DNA from: an uncultured Collinsella sp.
Lineage (GTDB): Bacteria > Actinomycetota > Coriobacteriia > Coriobacteriales > Coriobacteriaceae
Assembly: GCA_900544755.1 (NCBI GenBank)
Contig: UQWQ01000068.1
Coordinates: forward strand, 1 to 10,858
DNA length: 10,858 bases
Direction: 5' to 3'
The notes beneath the pieces were generated by a model. That model saw nothing but the letters and a program-made list of their open reading frames with translations, ran no database searches and was not told the DNA's origin. Made by a program: the position numbers and the translations under genes. Of the stretch, positions 1 to 7,091 are shown piece by piece (position 1 is the stretch's first letter; every line of letters begins with the position of its first letter).

Positions 1-13
1 CCACAGCCCTCGC

Positions 14-703
14 CTATCCCTCAAACGCAAGCACGCGGGCCAGATCCAGCTCCTCGTAGCAGTCGATAAAGATATCGCAGTTGGCGCGCACATCGTCGCG
101 CTCCATACGGCCATGCGGGTCATAGATACCCACGCGCTTAAAGCCGGCGGAGCCAGAGCTCTTTAGGCCAAAGACGGCGTCCTCAAACACCCAGGCGCGC
201 TCAAACTTGTGCCCATGGCGCCCCTCCAGACGGCGAAGCGCCAGCTCGTATACGTCGGGGAACTGTTTGGAACGTCCCGCCTCGCCCGTGGTGGTCACAA
301 ACTCCATGTAGGCATCGAGCCCGGCGCCCGCAAGCGCAGACTTAACCAGCTCGGCCGGCGTGGACGTAGCCACACACATGGAAATGCCCGCCGCCTTCGC
401 CTGCTCCAAAAATGCCAAGAGCCCCTCGCGCGGCGGCACCTTGGAGTACCCATCGATCAGGATGTCGCTCAGCTCGCGATACAGCTCCTCGCCATTCTCG
501 CCAATGCCCCACGTGTCGTGGTATGCCTGGCACTCATCCTCGAGCGACAAATGCTCAAACTGGGCAAAATCGTCGACTGTTACGTCAACTCCGTGGCGGC
601 GCAATAACTCGGGCTGGGCATAGGCCCAAACGGGGGTGCTATTAACCAGTGTTCCGTCGCAATCGAAAATAAAAGCGACATTGGGAGCAGCGGTCTGGGA
701 CAT
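14..703 (-). CDS. HAD-superfamily hydrolase (phosphatase / beta-phosphoglucomutase-like)
   Basis: Predicted soluble 229-residue haloacid dehalogenase-type phosphohydrolase or phosphomutase. Motif I is DCDGT with nucleophile Asp14 and acid/base Asp16. A helical cap follows at about residues 25-90. Motif II is Thr113 in CVATST, the motif III lysine is Lys146 in GRSKQFPD, and the Mg-binding acidic pair is Glu174-Asp175 in VFEDAVFG. The order and the cap position fit HAD subfamily IA, which includes beta-phosphoglucomutase, phosphoglycolate phosphatase and sugar-phosphate phosphatases. The exact substrate cannot be read from the motifs. The ATG at 703 was chosen because GAAAGG (711-716 on the - strand) lies 7 nt before it; an in-frame ATG at 724 would put that ribosome site inside the gene. 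It is divergent from the glycogen operon and shares its control region, so a sugar-phosphate role is a reasonable inference. Family confidence is high, function low. Confidence 0.93.
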   Translation of the reverse strand: MSQTAAPNVAFIFDCDGTLVNSTPVWAYAQPELLRRHGVDVTVDDFAQFEHLSLEDECQAYHDTWGIGENGEELYRELSDILIDGYSKVPPREGLLAFLEQAKAAGISMCVATSTPAELVKSALAGAGLDAYMEFVTTTGEAGRSKQFPDVYELALRRLEGRHGHKFERAWVFEDAVFGLKSSGSAGFKRVGIYDPHGRMERDDVRANCDIFIDCYEELDLARVLAFEG

Positions 704-725
704 AAACGAACCTTTCGATGTCAAA

Positions 726-756
726 TGGTAAACATCCTGCTAAAAACGTTTTACCA
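726..756. promoter_or_regulatory. Inverted pair of TGGTAAA(A)C half-sites, HAD-proximal (putative operator)
   Basis: TGGTAAAC at 726-733 faces GTTTTACCA at 748-756. The second half overlaps a perfect 10-bp palindrome AAAACGTTTT (743-752) centred on CG, the core symmetry common in LacI/GalR-family operators such as those of MalR and CcpA. It lies 20-50 bp upstream of the HAD start codon, inside the probable HAD 5' leader. A matching pair occurs at 788-813. The sequence pattern is direct; the regulator family is inference and no regulator gene is in the window. Confidence 0.5.
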
Positions 757-787
757 AACGTCAGGCTAACAATCTTGAAACCCTAAT

Positions 788-813
788 TGGTAAAACTGTC
801 AAGAGTTTTACCA
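788..813. promoter_or_regulatory. Perfect 9-bp inverted repeat TGGTAAAAC/GTTTTACCA (putative operator)
   Basis: TGGTAAAAC (788-796) and its exact reverse complement GTTTTACCA (805-813) are separated by 8 nt. The same half-site forms the pair at 726-756, giving four copies in 88 bp. The 8-nt spacer contains TTGACA on the - strand (802-797), a consensus -35 box pointing towards the HAD gene, so a protein bound here would cover it. No convincing -10 box lies at the expected distance. It could also form a 9-bp hairpin in RNA, but the A/T-rich arms and repeated half-sites favour a DNA operator. Confidence 0.55.
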
Positions 814-901
814 TCGCAATTCTGCCAGTGGTCTAAACATGGCGCTCGCCGATTAAACACCGCCGCAAATCCACTTTTCTCCATAAAAGTAACGAACAGG
901 T

Positions 902-949
902 GTTATCGTATTTCGTGCCGAAAGTTCCACCGAGCACGCGAGGTGGAAC
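902..949 (+). promoter_or_regulatory. Possible extended -10 and leader hairpin of the glg operon
   Basis: TGTTATCGT (902-909) resembles an extended -10 element but has no good -35 partner. Just downstream, GTTCCACC (924-931) and GGTGGAAC (942-949) form a perfect 8-bp stem with a 10-nt loop. If transcription begins near 915, the glgB leader would be about 135 nt and start with this hairpin. A weaker inverted repeat, ACTTTT (873-878) with AAAAGT (885-890), lies upstream. The rest of the 346-bp gap (704-1049) shows no gene or RNA family that I recognise. The promoter call is weak; the hairpin is plain in the sequence. Confidence 0.3.
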
Positions 950-1049
950 GAATCATAGAACTATCGCCGTCCCTTCGATTCGTGCAGCCTTGGACCTTTC
1001 GCATCTAGTCACCAAGGCAACATGCTGCCGCGTCATGATGGGATCAAAC

Positions 1050-3311
1050 GTGAGCGATACAAAGCTAAAGCCAGCAACTAAAAAGCCCGCTACCCGTAAA
1101 GCCGCCCCGCACGCACCGGAACTCTCCAAGGACGATGTCTACCTGTTTGGCATCGGCACGTGGGAGCGCAGCTGGGAAAAGATGGGCGCGCATCCCGACA
1201 CGCAGAACCGTACGCGCGGCTGGCGTTTTTGCGTTTGGGCGCCCGATGTAAAGAGCGTGCATGTCATTGGCGAATTTAACGACTGGAATGAAGAAGCCAA
1301 CCCGCTGGTGCCCGTGCATACGAGCGCTATCTGGGAAGGCTTTATTCCTGGCGCCGAGCAGGGCCAACTCTATAAATATCTCATCGAGACAAACGAGGGA
1401 GAAAAGCTCTATAAGGCCGATCCGTATGCCTTTAAGGCCGAGTGCCCTCCGGGAACGGCGAGCGTGCTGTGGACCCTCGATGGCTACAAGTGGAACGACG
1501 CCGCATGGCTCAAGCGCCGCGCCAGCCATAACCACATGTCGCAGCCGCTTAACATCTACGAGGTGCATATTGGCTCGTGGAAGCGCCACGGCGATGCGCC
1601 GCAGGGCGAGCCGGACGAGTACGGCAACTACCCCGGTCCCATGGATCCCTTCCCCGCACAGCGCGGCGAGTTCTATACCTACGACGATCTGTCGGTGGAG
1701 CTCGTGGACTACGTGCGCGACATGGGCTACACGCATATCGAGGTCATGCCGCTTATGGAGCATCCCTTTGATGGCTCCTGGGGCTACCAGACGACCGGCT
1801 ACTACGCCGCCACGTCGCGCTACGGCAACCCGCAGCAGCTCATGCACTTTATCGATGCATGCCACGAGGCAGGCATCGGCGTGATCATGGACTGGGTGCC
1901 CGGCGGTTTTTGCGCCGACTCCCACGGCCTTGCTACCTTTAACGGCCATATGCTGTTTGAGCACGAGATTCACCCCAACTGGGGCACGCACAAGTTCGAC
2001 TTCGCCCGTGGCGAGGTCCGCTCCTTCCTTGTTTCCAACGTGCTGTATTGGCTCGAGAACTTCCACGTGGACGGCATTCGCATGGACGGCGTGTCCAGCA
2101 TGCTGTACCTCAACTTTGGCATCGACGATCCGGGCCAAAAGAAGTTCAATAAGTACGGTACCGAGGAGGACCTGGACGCCAGCGCTTTTATCCGCCAGGT
2201 CAACTGCGCCGTGGAGGCCCACTACCCCGACGTGATGATGATGGCCGAGGAGTCCACCGCGTGGCCGCTCGTGACCTACCCGCCGCAGGACGGCGGTCTG
2301 GGCTTCCACTACAAGTGGGACATGGGCTGGATGAACGATACCCTGCACTACATGCAGACCGATTTTCCGTGGCGCCCCGGCAACCACGGGCTGCTCACGT
2401 TCTCCATCATGTACGCCTTTACCGAGAACTTTATTTGCCCGCTGAGCCACGATGAGGTCGTGCACGGCAAGTGCTCGCTGATCGGCCGCATGCCGGGCGA
2501 CTGGTGGCGCCAGTTTGCCGGCCTGCGCACGCTCGCCTTCTACCAGATGACGCACCCCGGCGCCAAGCTCAACTTTATGGGCAACGAGATTGGCCAGTTT
2601 ATTGAGTGGCGCTACTATGAGTCCATCCAGTGGTTCCTGACCGAGGAGTACGAGACCCACAGTCATCATCAGGCGTTTATCAAAGCGCTCAACCATCTGT
2701 ACACCGCCGAACCCGCCCTGTACGAGCGCGGCTACACCGACGACGGCTTTACCTGGATTGACGCGGACAACCCTAAACAGTCCATCGTGAGCTTTGTGCG
2801 CCAGGGCGAGGACGTCGATGACGACTTGGTGATCCTGATCAACTTTGACCCGGCGAGCTACGAGAGCTTCCGTGTGGGTGTGCCGCGCGAGGGTGACTGG
2901 GAGGTCATCTTTGACTCCGACCGTCCCGAATTTGGCGGCAGCGGCTATGCCGGCGAAGAGCCCTACACCTGCTCGAGCGAGCCCTATCCCTGGAACGGGC
3001 AGATGGACTCCATCGAGATTAAGGTGCCCGGCCTGGCTGGCGTTGTGCTTAAGCGCCGCGGTCCCAGCAGCTATAAGCCGCCGGTGGTTGAGGAGCCCAA
3101 GGCTGCGCCCAAGAAGCGCACGTCATCGGTAAAGCCCAAGCCCGCGGCCGCTAAGAAGGCTCCGGCCAAGGCGAAGGCTACGACGACCAAGGCCAAGGCC
3201 AAGGCTGCCGCAAAGCCCGCTGCTAAGGCCGCAGCCAAGAAACCGGCTGCCAAAAAGGCCGCTACCAAGGCCAAGTCTGCTTCTGTTAAGCCGTCTGCCA
3301 AGGATGCGTAA
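1050..3311 (+). CDS. glgB: 1,4-alpha-glucan branching enzyme GlgB with Lys/Ala-rich C-terminal tail
   Basis: Glycogen branching enzyme (GH13, EC 2.4.1.18). It cuts alpha-1,4 glucan and rejoins the piece by an alpha-1,6 link. A short basic N-terminal arm (KPATKKPATRKAA) precedes a CBM48-like domain (WRFCVWAP, GEFNDWN) and the GH13 barrel. Catalytic residues are present: nucleophile Asp346 in GIRMDGV, acid/base Glu400 in MAEES, and Asp468 in LSHDEVVHG; the Glu-to-Asp spacing of 68 equals that of E. coli GlgB (458 to 526). The C-terminal all-beta domain ends at about residue 670 (VVLKRRG). Residues 683-753 form a polycationic tail of 27 Ala and 22 Lys with a single acidic residue, not part of the standard enzyme. 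The GTG at 1050 was chosen because GGGA lies 6 nt upstream; in-frame ATGs at 1035 and 1038 lack a ribosome site but remain possible. First gene of the operon. Confidence 0.97.
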   Translation: MSDTKLKPATKKPATRKAAPHAPELSKDDVYLFGIGTWERSWEKMGAHPDTQNRTRGWRFCVWAPDVKSVHVIGEFNDWNEEANPLVPVHTSAIWEGFIPGAEQGQLYKYLIETNEGEKLYKADPYAFKAECPPGTASVLWTLDGYKWNDAAWLKRRASHNHMSQPLNIYEVHIGSWKRHGDAPQGEPDEYGNYPGPMDPFPAQRGEFYTYDDLSVELVDYVRDMGYTHIEVMPLMEHPFDGSWGYQTTGYYAATSRYGNPQQLMHFIDACHEAGIGVIMDWVPGGFCADSHGLATFNGHMLFEHEIHPNWGTHKFDFARGEVRSFLVSNVLYWLENFHVDGIRMDGVSSMLYLNFGIDDPGQKKFNKYGTEEDLDASAFIRQVNCAVEAHYPDVMMMAEESTAWPLVTYPPQDGGLGFHYKWDMGWMNDTLHYMQTDFPWRPGNHGLLTFSIMYAFTENFICPLSHDEVVHGKCSLIGRMPGDWWRQFAGLRTLAFYQMTHPGAKLNFMGNEIGQFIEWRYYESIQWFLTEEYETHSHHQAFIKALNHLYTAEPALYERGYTDDGFTWIDADNPKQSIVSFVRQGEDVDDDLVILINFDPASYESFRVGVPREGDWEVIFDSDRPEFGGSGYAGEEPYTCSSEPYPWNGQMDSIEIKVPGLAGVVLKRRGPSSYKPPVVEEPKAAPKKRTSSVKPKPAAAKKAPAKAKATTTKAKAKAAAKPAAKAAAKKPAAKKAATKAKSASVKPSAKDA
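3096..3308 (+). other. Region encoding the GlgB histone H1-like tail
   Basis: Codes for GlgB residues 683-753. Composition is 27 Ala, 22 Lys, 1 Arg and 1 Asp in 71 residues, a net charge of about +22. The words AAKKA, KAKA, KPAAK and AAKKPAAKK recur, as in eukaryotic histone H1 tails and the Lys/Ala tails of some actinobacterial HU and topoisomerase I proteins. The DNA is built of repeated AAGGCC/AAGGCT hexamers, which could change in copy number by slippage. Probably disordered. Confidence 0.9.
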
Positions 3312-3319
3312 CAAAGCCG

Positions 3320-3351
3320 TTACAGCTGTAATCACCCGCCCCGCCGGGGCG
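3320..3351 (+). promoter_or_regulatory. glgB-glgP intercistronic palindrome and GC-rich stem-loop
   Basis: The 94-nt gap holds a perfect 12-bp palindrome TTACAGCTGTAA (3320-3331), then a compact hairpin with stem CGCCCC (3337-3342) / GGGGCG (3346-3351) and a 3-nt loop. No T-run follows, so this is not a classical terminator. It may slow polymerase, mark an RNA processing point or shield the upstream message from 3' decay. The palindrome could instead be a protein site. glgP has its own strong ribosome site (AAAGGA) just before 3406. Confidence 0.45.
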
Positions 3352-3405
3352 TAGGATACAAGTCATAACCGTTCCGGGAGAAACATCCCCGGGGGAAAGG
3401 AACGT

Positions 3406-5832
3406 ATGAATAAGATCTTCGACAACAAGCAGGAGTTTACCGAGCTCTATCGCGATGCCGTCATGAGCATCAGCGGCAAGAGCGTCGAGGCCGCCAGCGA
3501 CCTCGACCGCTTTAATGCCCTGGCCAAGCTCGTGGCCGAGAAGGCACGCACCGTTGCCACCAAGAGTGACGCCCGCGCCACCACCGAGGGCAAGAAGCGC
3601 GTGTACTACTTCTCGATCGAGTTTTTGATCGGCCGCCTGCTCGACAACTACCTGCTCAACTTTGGCGTGCGCGACATGGTCGCCGAGGCGCTCGACGACA
3701 TGGGCTTTGACCTGTCCGTCATCGAGAACCAGGAGCCCGATCCGGCGCTGGGCAACGGTGGCCTGGGCCGCCTTGCCGCATGCTTCCTTGATTCCATGGC
3801 AGCCGAGGGCATCGCCGGCTACGGCAACGGCATGCGCTACCGCTACGGCCTGTTTAAGCAGGAGATCGTCAACGGCAGCCAAGTCGAGGCTACCGACGAG
3901 TGGCTCACCCACGGCTATCCCTGGGAGGTCCGTCGTCAGGACAAGGCCGTGACCATCAAGTTTGGTGGCCGCGTTGAGGGCTTTGAGGAGGACGGTCGCA
4001 CGTTCTACCGCACGGTGGACACGCAGGACATCCTGGCCGTCCCTTATGACATCCCCGTGGTGGGCTATGCCGGCGAGACTGTCAACAAGCTGCGCGTCTG
4101 GGCTGCCGAGCCGGTCGAGGAGCACTTTGACCTGGAGGCCTTCAACCGCGGCGACTACGCCCTGGCCGACGCCGAGCGCGCCGAGGCCGAGGCCATCAGC
4201 GCCATCCTCTACCCCAACGACGCCGGCGAGCACGGCCGTCTGCTGCGCCTGAAGCAGGAGTACCTGTTTGTATCGGCCGGCATCTACAGCCTGCTCGACA
4301 CCTTTGAGAAGGAGCACGGCGCGAACTGGGAGCTGCTGCCGCAGTTTGTGGCCATCCACACCAACGATACGCACCCCGCCATGTGCGGCCCCGAGCTCAT
4401 GCGTATCCTCATCGACGAGAAGAAGCTCGAGTGGGATGACGCCTGGAACATCGTGACGCAGGTCGTGAGCTACACCAACCACACCATCCTGCCCGAGGCT
4501 CTGGAGAAGTGGCCCATCGGCACGTTCTCCAAGCTCCTCCCCCGCGTGTACCAGATCATCGACGAGATCAGCCGTCGTTGGCACGAGTCGTTCGACACCA
4601 CGCAAGAGGGCTGGCAGGAGCGTCTGCGCCAGACTGCCATCCTGTGGGACGGCGAGATTCGCATGGCCAACCTGTCTGTGATCTGCAGCCATAGCGTCAA
4701 CGGCGTGGCCAAGATCCACTCCGACATCATCAAGAACATCGTGCTCAAGGACTTCTATGCCCTGACGCCCGAAAAGTTCAACAACAAGACCAACGGCATC
4801 TCGCACCGTCGTTTCTTTGCCGAGGCCAACCCCACCTACGCCAATCTCGTGACCGAGGCCATTGGCGATGGCTGGCTGAAGGACGCCTTTGAGCTGGAAA
4901 AGCTCAAAGAGTTCCAGAACGACACCGAGTTCCTGAAGGCCGTGGGTGCCTCCAAGCGCGCCAACAAGGAGCGCCTGGCCGCCTACGTTAAGGCCGAAAC
5001 CGGTCTGGTCATCGACCCCAACACCGTCTTCGATGTTCAGGTGAAGCGCTTCCACGCCTACAAGCGCCAGCTCATGAACATCATGAAGGTGATGGACATC
5101 TACAACCGCCGCATCGCCGATCCCAACTTCCACGTGACGCCGACGACCTTCATCTTTAGCGGCAAGGCTGCCTCGAGCTACACCTTCGCCAAGGAGACCA
5201 TCCGCCTCATTAACTCCGTTGCCGACGTCATCAACAACGACGCCCGCGTCAACGAGGTCATGAAGGTCTGCTTCATCCCCAACTTCCGCGTGAGCAACGC
5301 CCAGCTCATCTACCCCGCCGCCGAGATCTCGGAGCAGATCTCCACGGCCGGCAAGGAGGCCTCGGGCACGTCCAACATGAAGCTCATGATGAACGGCGCC
5401 ATTACGCTGGGCACCCTCGACGGCGCCAACATCGAGATCGCCGACCTGGCCGGCCGCGAGAACGAGGCCATCTTTGGCCTGACTGCTCCCGAGGTCGAGC
5501 AGCTCTGGGCGTCGAACAGCTACTTTGCGTGGGATACGCTCAACAACGATCGCGAGCGTCTGGGCCGCGTGATGGACGAGCTCAAGGACAACACCTTTGC
5601 GGGTCTTTCGGGCAACTTCGAGAGCATCTACAACGAGCTCATGAACAACAACGACCCCGACCTGGTCATGGCAGACTTCCGCAGCTATGTGGATGCATGG
5701 GAAAAGCTCACCGGCAGCTATGGCGACCAGGAGACCTGGAACCGCAAGGCCCTGCTCAACACCGCCTCCTCCGGCTGGTTCTCGAGCGACCGCACCATTC
5801 GCGAGTACCGCGACGAGATCTGGCACGCGTAA
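3406..5832 (+). CDS. glgP: Glycogen/alpha-glucan phosphorylase GlgP
   Basis: GT35 phosphorylase (EC 2.4.1.1), PLP-dependent. It releases alpha-glucose-1-phosphate from the non-reducing ends of glycogen. At 808 residues it has the usual bacterial length (E. coli GlgP 815). Family blocks in order: YYFSIEFLIGRLL (about 66-78), NGGLGRLAACFLDSMA (about 118-133), HTNDTHPAM, YTNHTILPEALEKWP, KTNGISHRRFF, KRFHAYKRQ, and the cofactor block EASGTSNMKLMMNGA with the PLP lysine at Lys659, then GTLDGANIEI. No tail or extra domain. The ATG at 3406 has AAAGGA close upstream. It lies 94 nt after glgB and 106 nt before glgC. Having breakdown encoded among the synthesis genes matches other bacterial glg operons, where glgP is often last. 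No truncation or odd residue seen. Confidence 0.98.
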   Translation: MNKIFDNKQEFTELYRDAVMSISGKSVEAASDLDRFNALAKLVAEKARTVATKSDARATTEGKKRVYYFSIEFLIGRLLDNYLLNFGVRDMVAEALDDMGFDLSVIENQEPDPALGNGGLGRLAACFLDSMAAEGIAGYGNGMRYRYGLFKQEIVNGSQVEATDEWLTHGYPWEVRRQDKAVTIKFGGRVEGFEEDGRTFYRTVDTQDILAVPYDIPVVGYAGETVNKLRVWAAEPVEEHFDLEAFNRGDYALADAERAEAEAISAILYPNDAGEHGRLLRLKQEYLFVSAGIYSLLDTFEKEHGANWELLPQFVAIHTNDTHPAMCGPELMRILIDEKKLEWDDAWNIVTQVVSYTNHTILPEALEKWPIGTFSKLLPRVYQIIDEISRRWHESFDTTQEGWQERLRQTAILWDGEIRMANLSVICSHSVNGVAKIHSDIIKNIVLKDFYALTPEKFNNKTNGISHRRFFAEANPTYANLVTEAIGDGWLKDAFELEKLKEFQNDTEFLKAVGASKRANKERLAAYVKAETGLVIDPNTVFDVQVKRFHAYKRQLMNIMKVMDIYNRRIADPNFHVTPTTFIFSGKAASSYTFAKETIRLINSVADVINNDARVNEVMKVCFIPNFRVSNAQLIYPAAEISEQISTAGKEASGTSNMKLMMNGAITLGTLDGANIEIADLAGRENEAIFGLTAPEVEQLWASNSYFAWDTLNNDRERLGRVMDELKDNTFAGLSGNFESIYNELMNNNDPDLVMADFRSYVDAWEKLTGSYGDQETWNRKALLNTASSGWFSSDRTIREYRDEIWHA

Positions 5833-5867
5833 AGGCGCGCGAGCTCCCTTTGCCGCACGGCATTACT

Positions 5868-5898
5868 CGACGGGCGCGACCGAGCGCCGCGCCCGTCG
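5868..5898 (+). promoter_or_regulatory. glgP-glgC intercistronic stem-loop
   Basis: CGACGGGCGCG (5868-5878) pairs perfectly with CGCGCCCGTCG (5888-5898) across a 9-nt loop, a very stable 11-bp GC-rich stem in the 106-nt gap. It is followed by CTAATGGGTTTAGG rather than a T-run, so strong intrinsic termination is not expected. A partial terminator, pause or 3'-end stabiliser of glgBP mRNA fits better. glgC then has its own strong ribosome site AGAAGGAG (5925-5932), 6 nt before the ATG. Confidence 0.55.
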
Positions 5899-5938
5899 CT
5901 AATGGGTTTAGGAACATCGATGACAGAAGGAGAAATCG

Positions 5939-7087
5939 ATGAGTAAGAAAGAATGCATCGCGATGCTCCTCGCAGGAGGACAGGGCAGCCGATTGGGGGC
6001 ACTCACCCAAAAGATCGCCAAGCCGGCGGTTAGCTTTGGTGGCAAGTTCCGCATTATCGACTTTTCGCTCTCCAACTGCTCCAACTCGGGCATCGACACG
6101 GTGGGCGTTCTGACGCAGTACCGTCCCTACCTGCTGCATGCCTACGTGGGCTCTGGCGAGGCTTGGGATCTGGACAGCCGCGACGGCGGCGTGTCGATCC
6201 TGCCGCCGTACGAGACGCAGACCGGCGGCGCCTGGTATGCGGGCACGGCCGACGCCATTACGCAGAACCTCGACTACATCAAGGCCAACGACCCCAAGTA
6301 CGTCCTGATTCTTTCGGGCGATCACCTGTATCGCATGGACTACCGCAAGATGCTCAAGACGCACATTGAGAACAACGCCGACCTCACGGTGAGCGTTATG
6401 CCCGTGCCGTGGGAGGAGGCCAGCCGCTTTGGCATCCTGACCACCGACCCCGAGGACGGCCGCATCACCAAGTTCACCGAGAAGCCCGAGAAGCCCGATT
6501 CGAACCTTGCGTCCATGGGCATCTACATCTTCTCAGCCGACGTGCTGATCGAGGCGCTCGAGGAGGACGCTCTGGACCAGCGCTCGAGCCACGACTTTGG
6601 CAAGGACATCATCCCCAAGCTGCTCGGCGAGAACAAGCGCCTGTACAGCTACGAGTTCCACGGCTTTTGGAAGGACGTCGGCACCATCGCCAGCTTCCAC
6701 GAGACCTCGATGGACCTGCTGGGCAACAACCCCGAGTTCGATCTGTTTGACAAGAACTTCCCCATCATGTCCAACATCACCACGCGTCCGCCGCACTACA
6801 TTGGACCGGACGGCCGCCTGGACGACTGCCTGGTCTCCAACGGGTGCAAGATCTACGGCACCGCTCGCCACTCGATCCTTTCGACCGATGTCATCATCGA
6901 GGAGCGCGCCGTGGTCGAGGACTCCGTGCTGCTGCCGGGTGCGCACGTTAAGAGCGGCGCGCACATCTGCCGCGCTATTTTGGGCGAGAACTCCACGGTC
7001 GAAGAGGGCGTGAAGCTCGGCTCTGTCGATACCACCAAGGATACGGCCGTCGTTGGAAATGACGTCGTTATCGGGAAGGGGGAATGA
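5939..7087 (+). CDS. glgC: Glucose-1-phosphate adenylyltransferase GlgC (catalytic subunit)
   Basis: ADP-glucose pyrophosphorylase (EC 2.7.7.27), the committed step of glycogen synthesis: ATP plus glucose-1-phosphate gives ADP-glucose and pyrophosphate. It is 382 residues, the length of Bacillus-type GlgC. The nucleotidyltransferase domain carries the intact nucleotide loop LAGGQGSRL (11-19), [21 protein letters not shown], the metal/catalytic Asp128 in [11 protein letters not shown], and the sugar-phosphate-binding segment FTEKP with Lys182. HDFGKDIIP and a left-handed beta-helix (about 290-375, repeats such as [15 protein letters not shown] and [15 protein letters not shown]) follow. The ATG at 5939 is set by AGAAGGAG. 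The stop is 4 nt before glgD, so the two are almost certainly co-translated, fitting a mixed GlgC/GlgD enzyme. Effector sensitivity cannot be judged by eye. Confidence 0.98.
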   Translation: MSKKECIAMLLAGGQGSRLGALTQKIAKPAVSFGGKFRIIDFSLSNCSNSGIDTVGVLTQYRPYLLHAYVGSGEAWDLDSRDGGVSILPPYETQTGGAWYAGTADAITQNLDYIKANDPKYVLILSGDHLYRMDYRKMLKTHIENNADLTVSVMPVPWEEASRFGILTTDPEDGRITKFTEKPEKPDSNLASMGIYIFSADVLIEALEEDALDQRSSHDFGKDIIPKLLGENKRLYSYEFHGFWKDVGTIASFHETSMDLLGNNPEFDLFDKNFPIMSNITTRPPHYIGPDGRLDDCLVSNGCKIYGTARHSILSTDVIIEERAVVEDSVLLPGAHVKSGAHICRAILGENSTVEEGVKLGSVDTTKDTAVVGNDVVIGKGE

Positions 7088-7091
7088 TCCG

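Noticed and set aside
719..724. TTGACA on the - strand just upstream of the HAD ribosome site
   Set aside because: Only 15 nt from the start codon, so it cannot serve as the -35 box for this gene.
787..1008. 73-codon + strand frame in the HAD-glgB gap
   Set aside because: It has a TTG start inside the inverted repeat, no ribosome site, no recognisable motif, and overlaps the probable leader.
1065..2696. 543-codon - strand open frame inside glgB
   Set aside because: Same codon-bias shadow. It has no recognisable domain and overlaps the conserved GH13 domain.
3286..5826. 846-codon open frame on the - strand across all of glgP
   Set aside because: It mirrors a gene with strong G/C third-position bias, which removes stops from the opposite strand. 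Its product is low in catalytic motifs and Val/Leu/Gly/His-rich, while the + strand frame is an unmistakable full-length phosphorylase.
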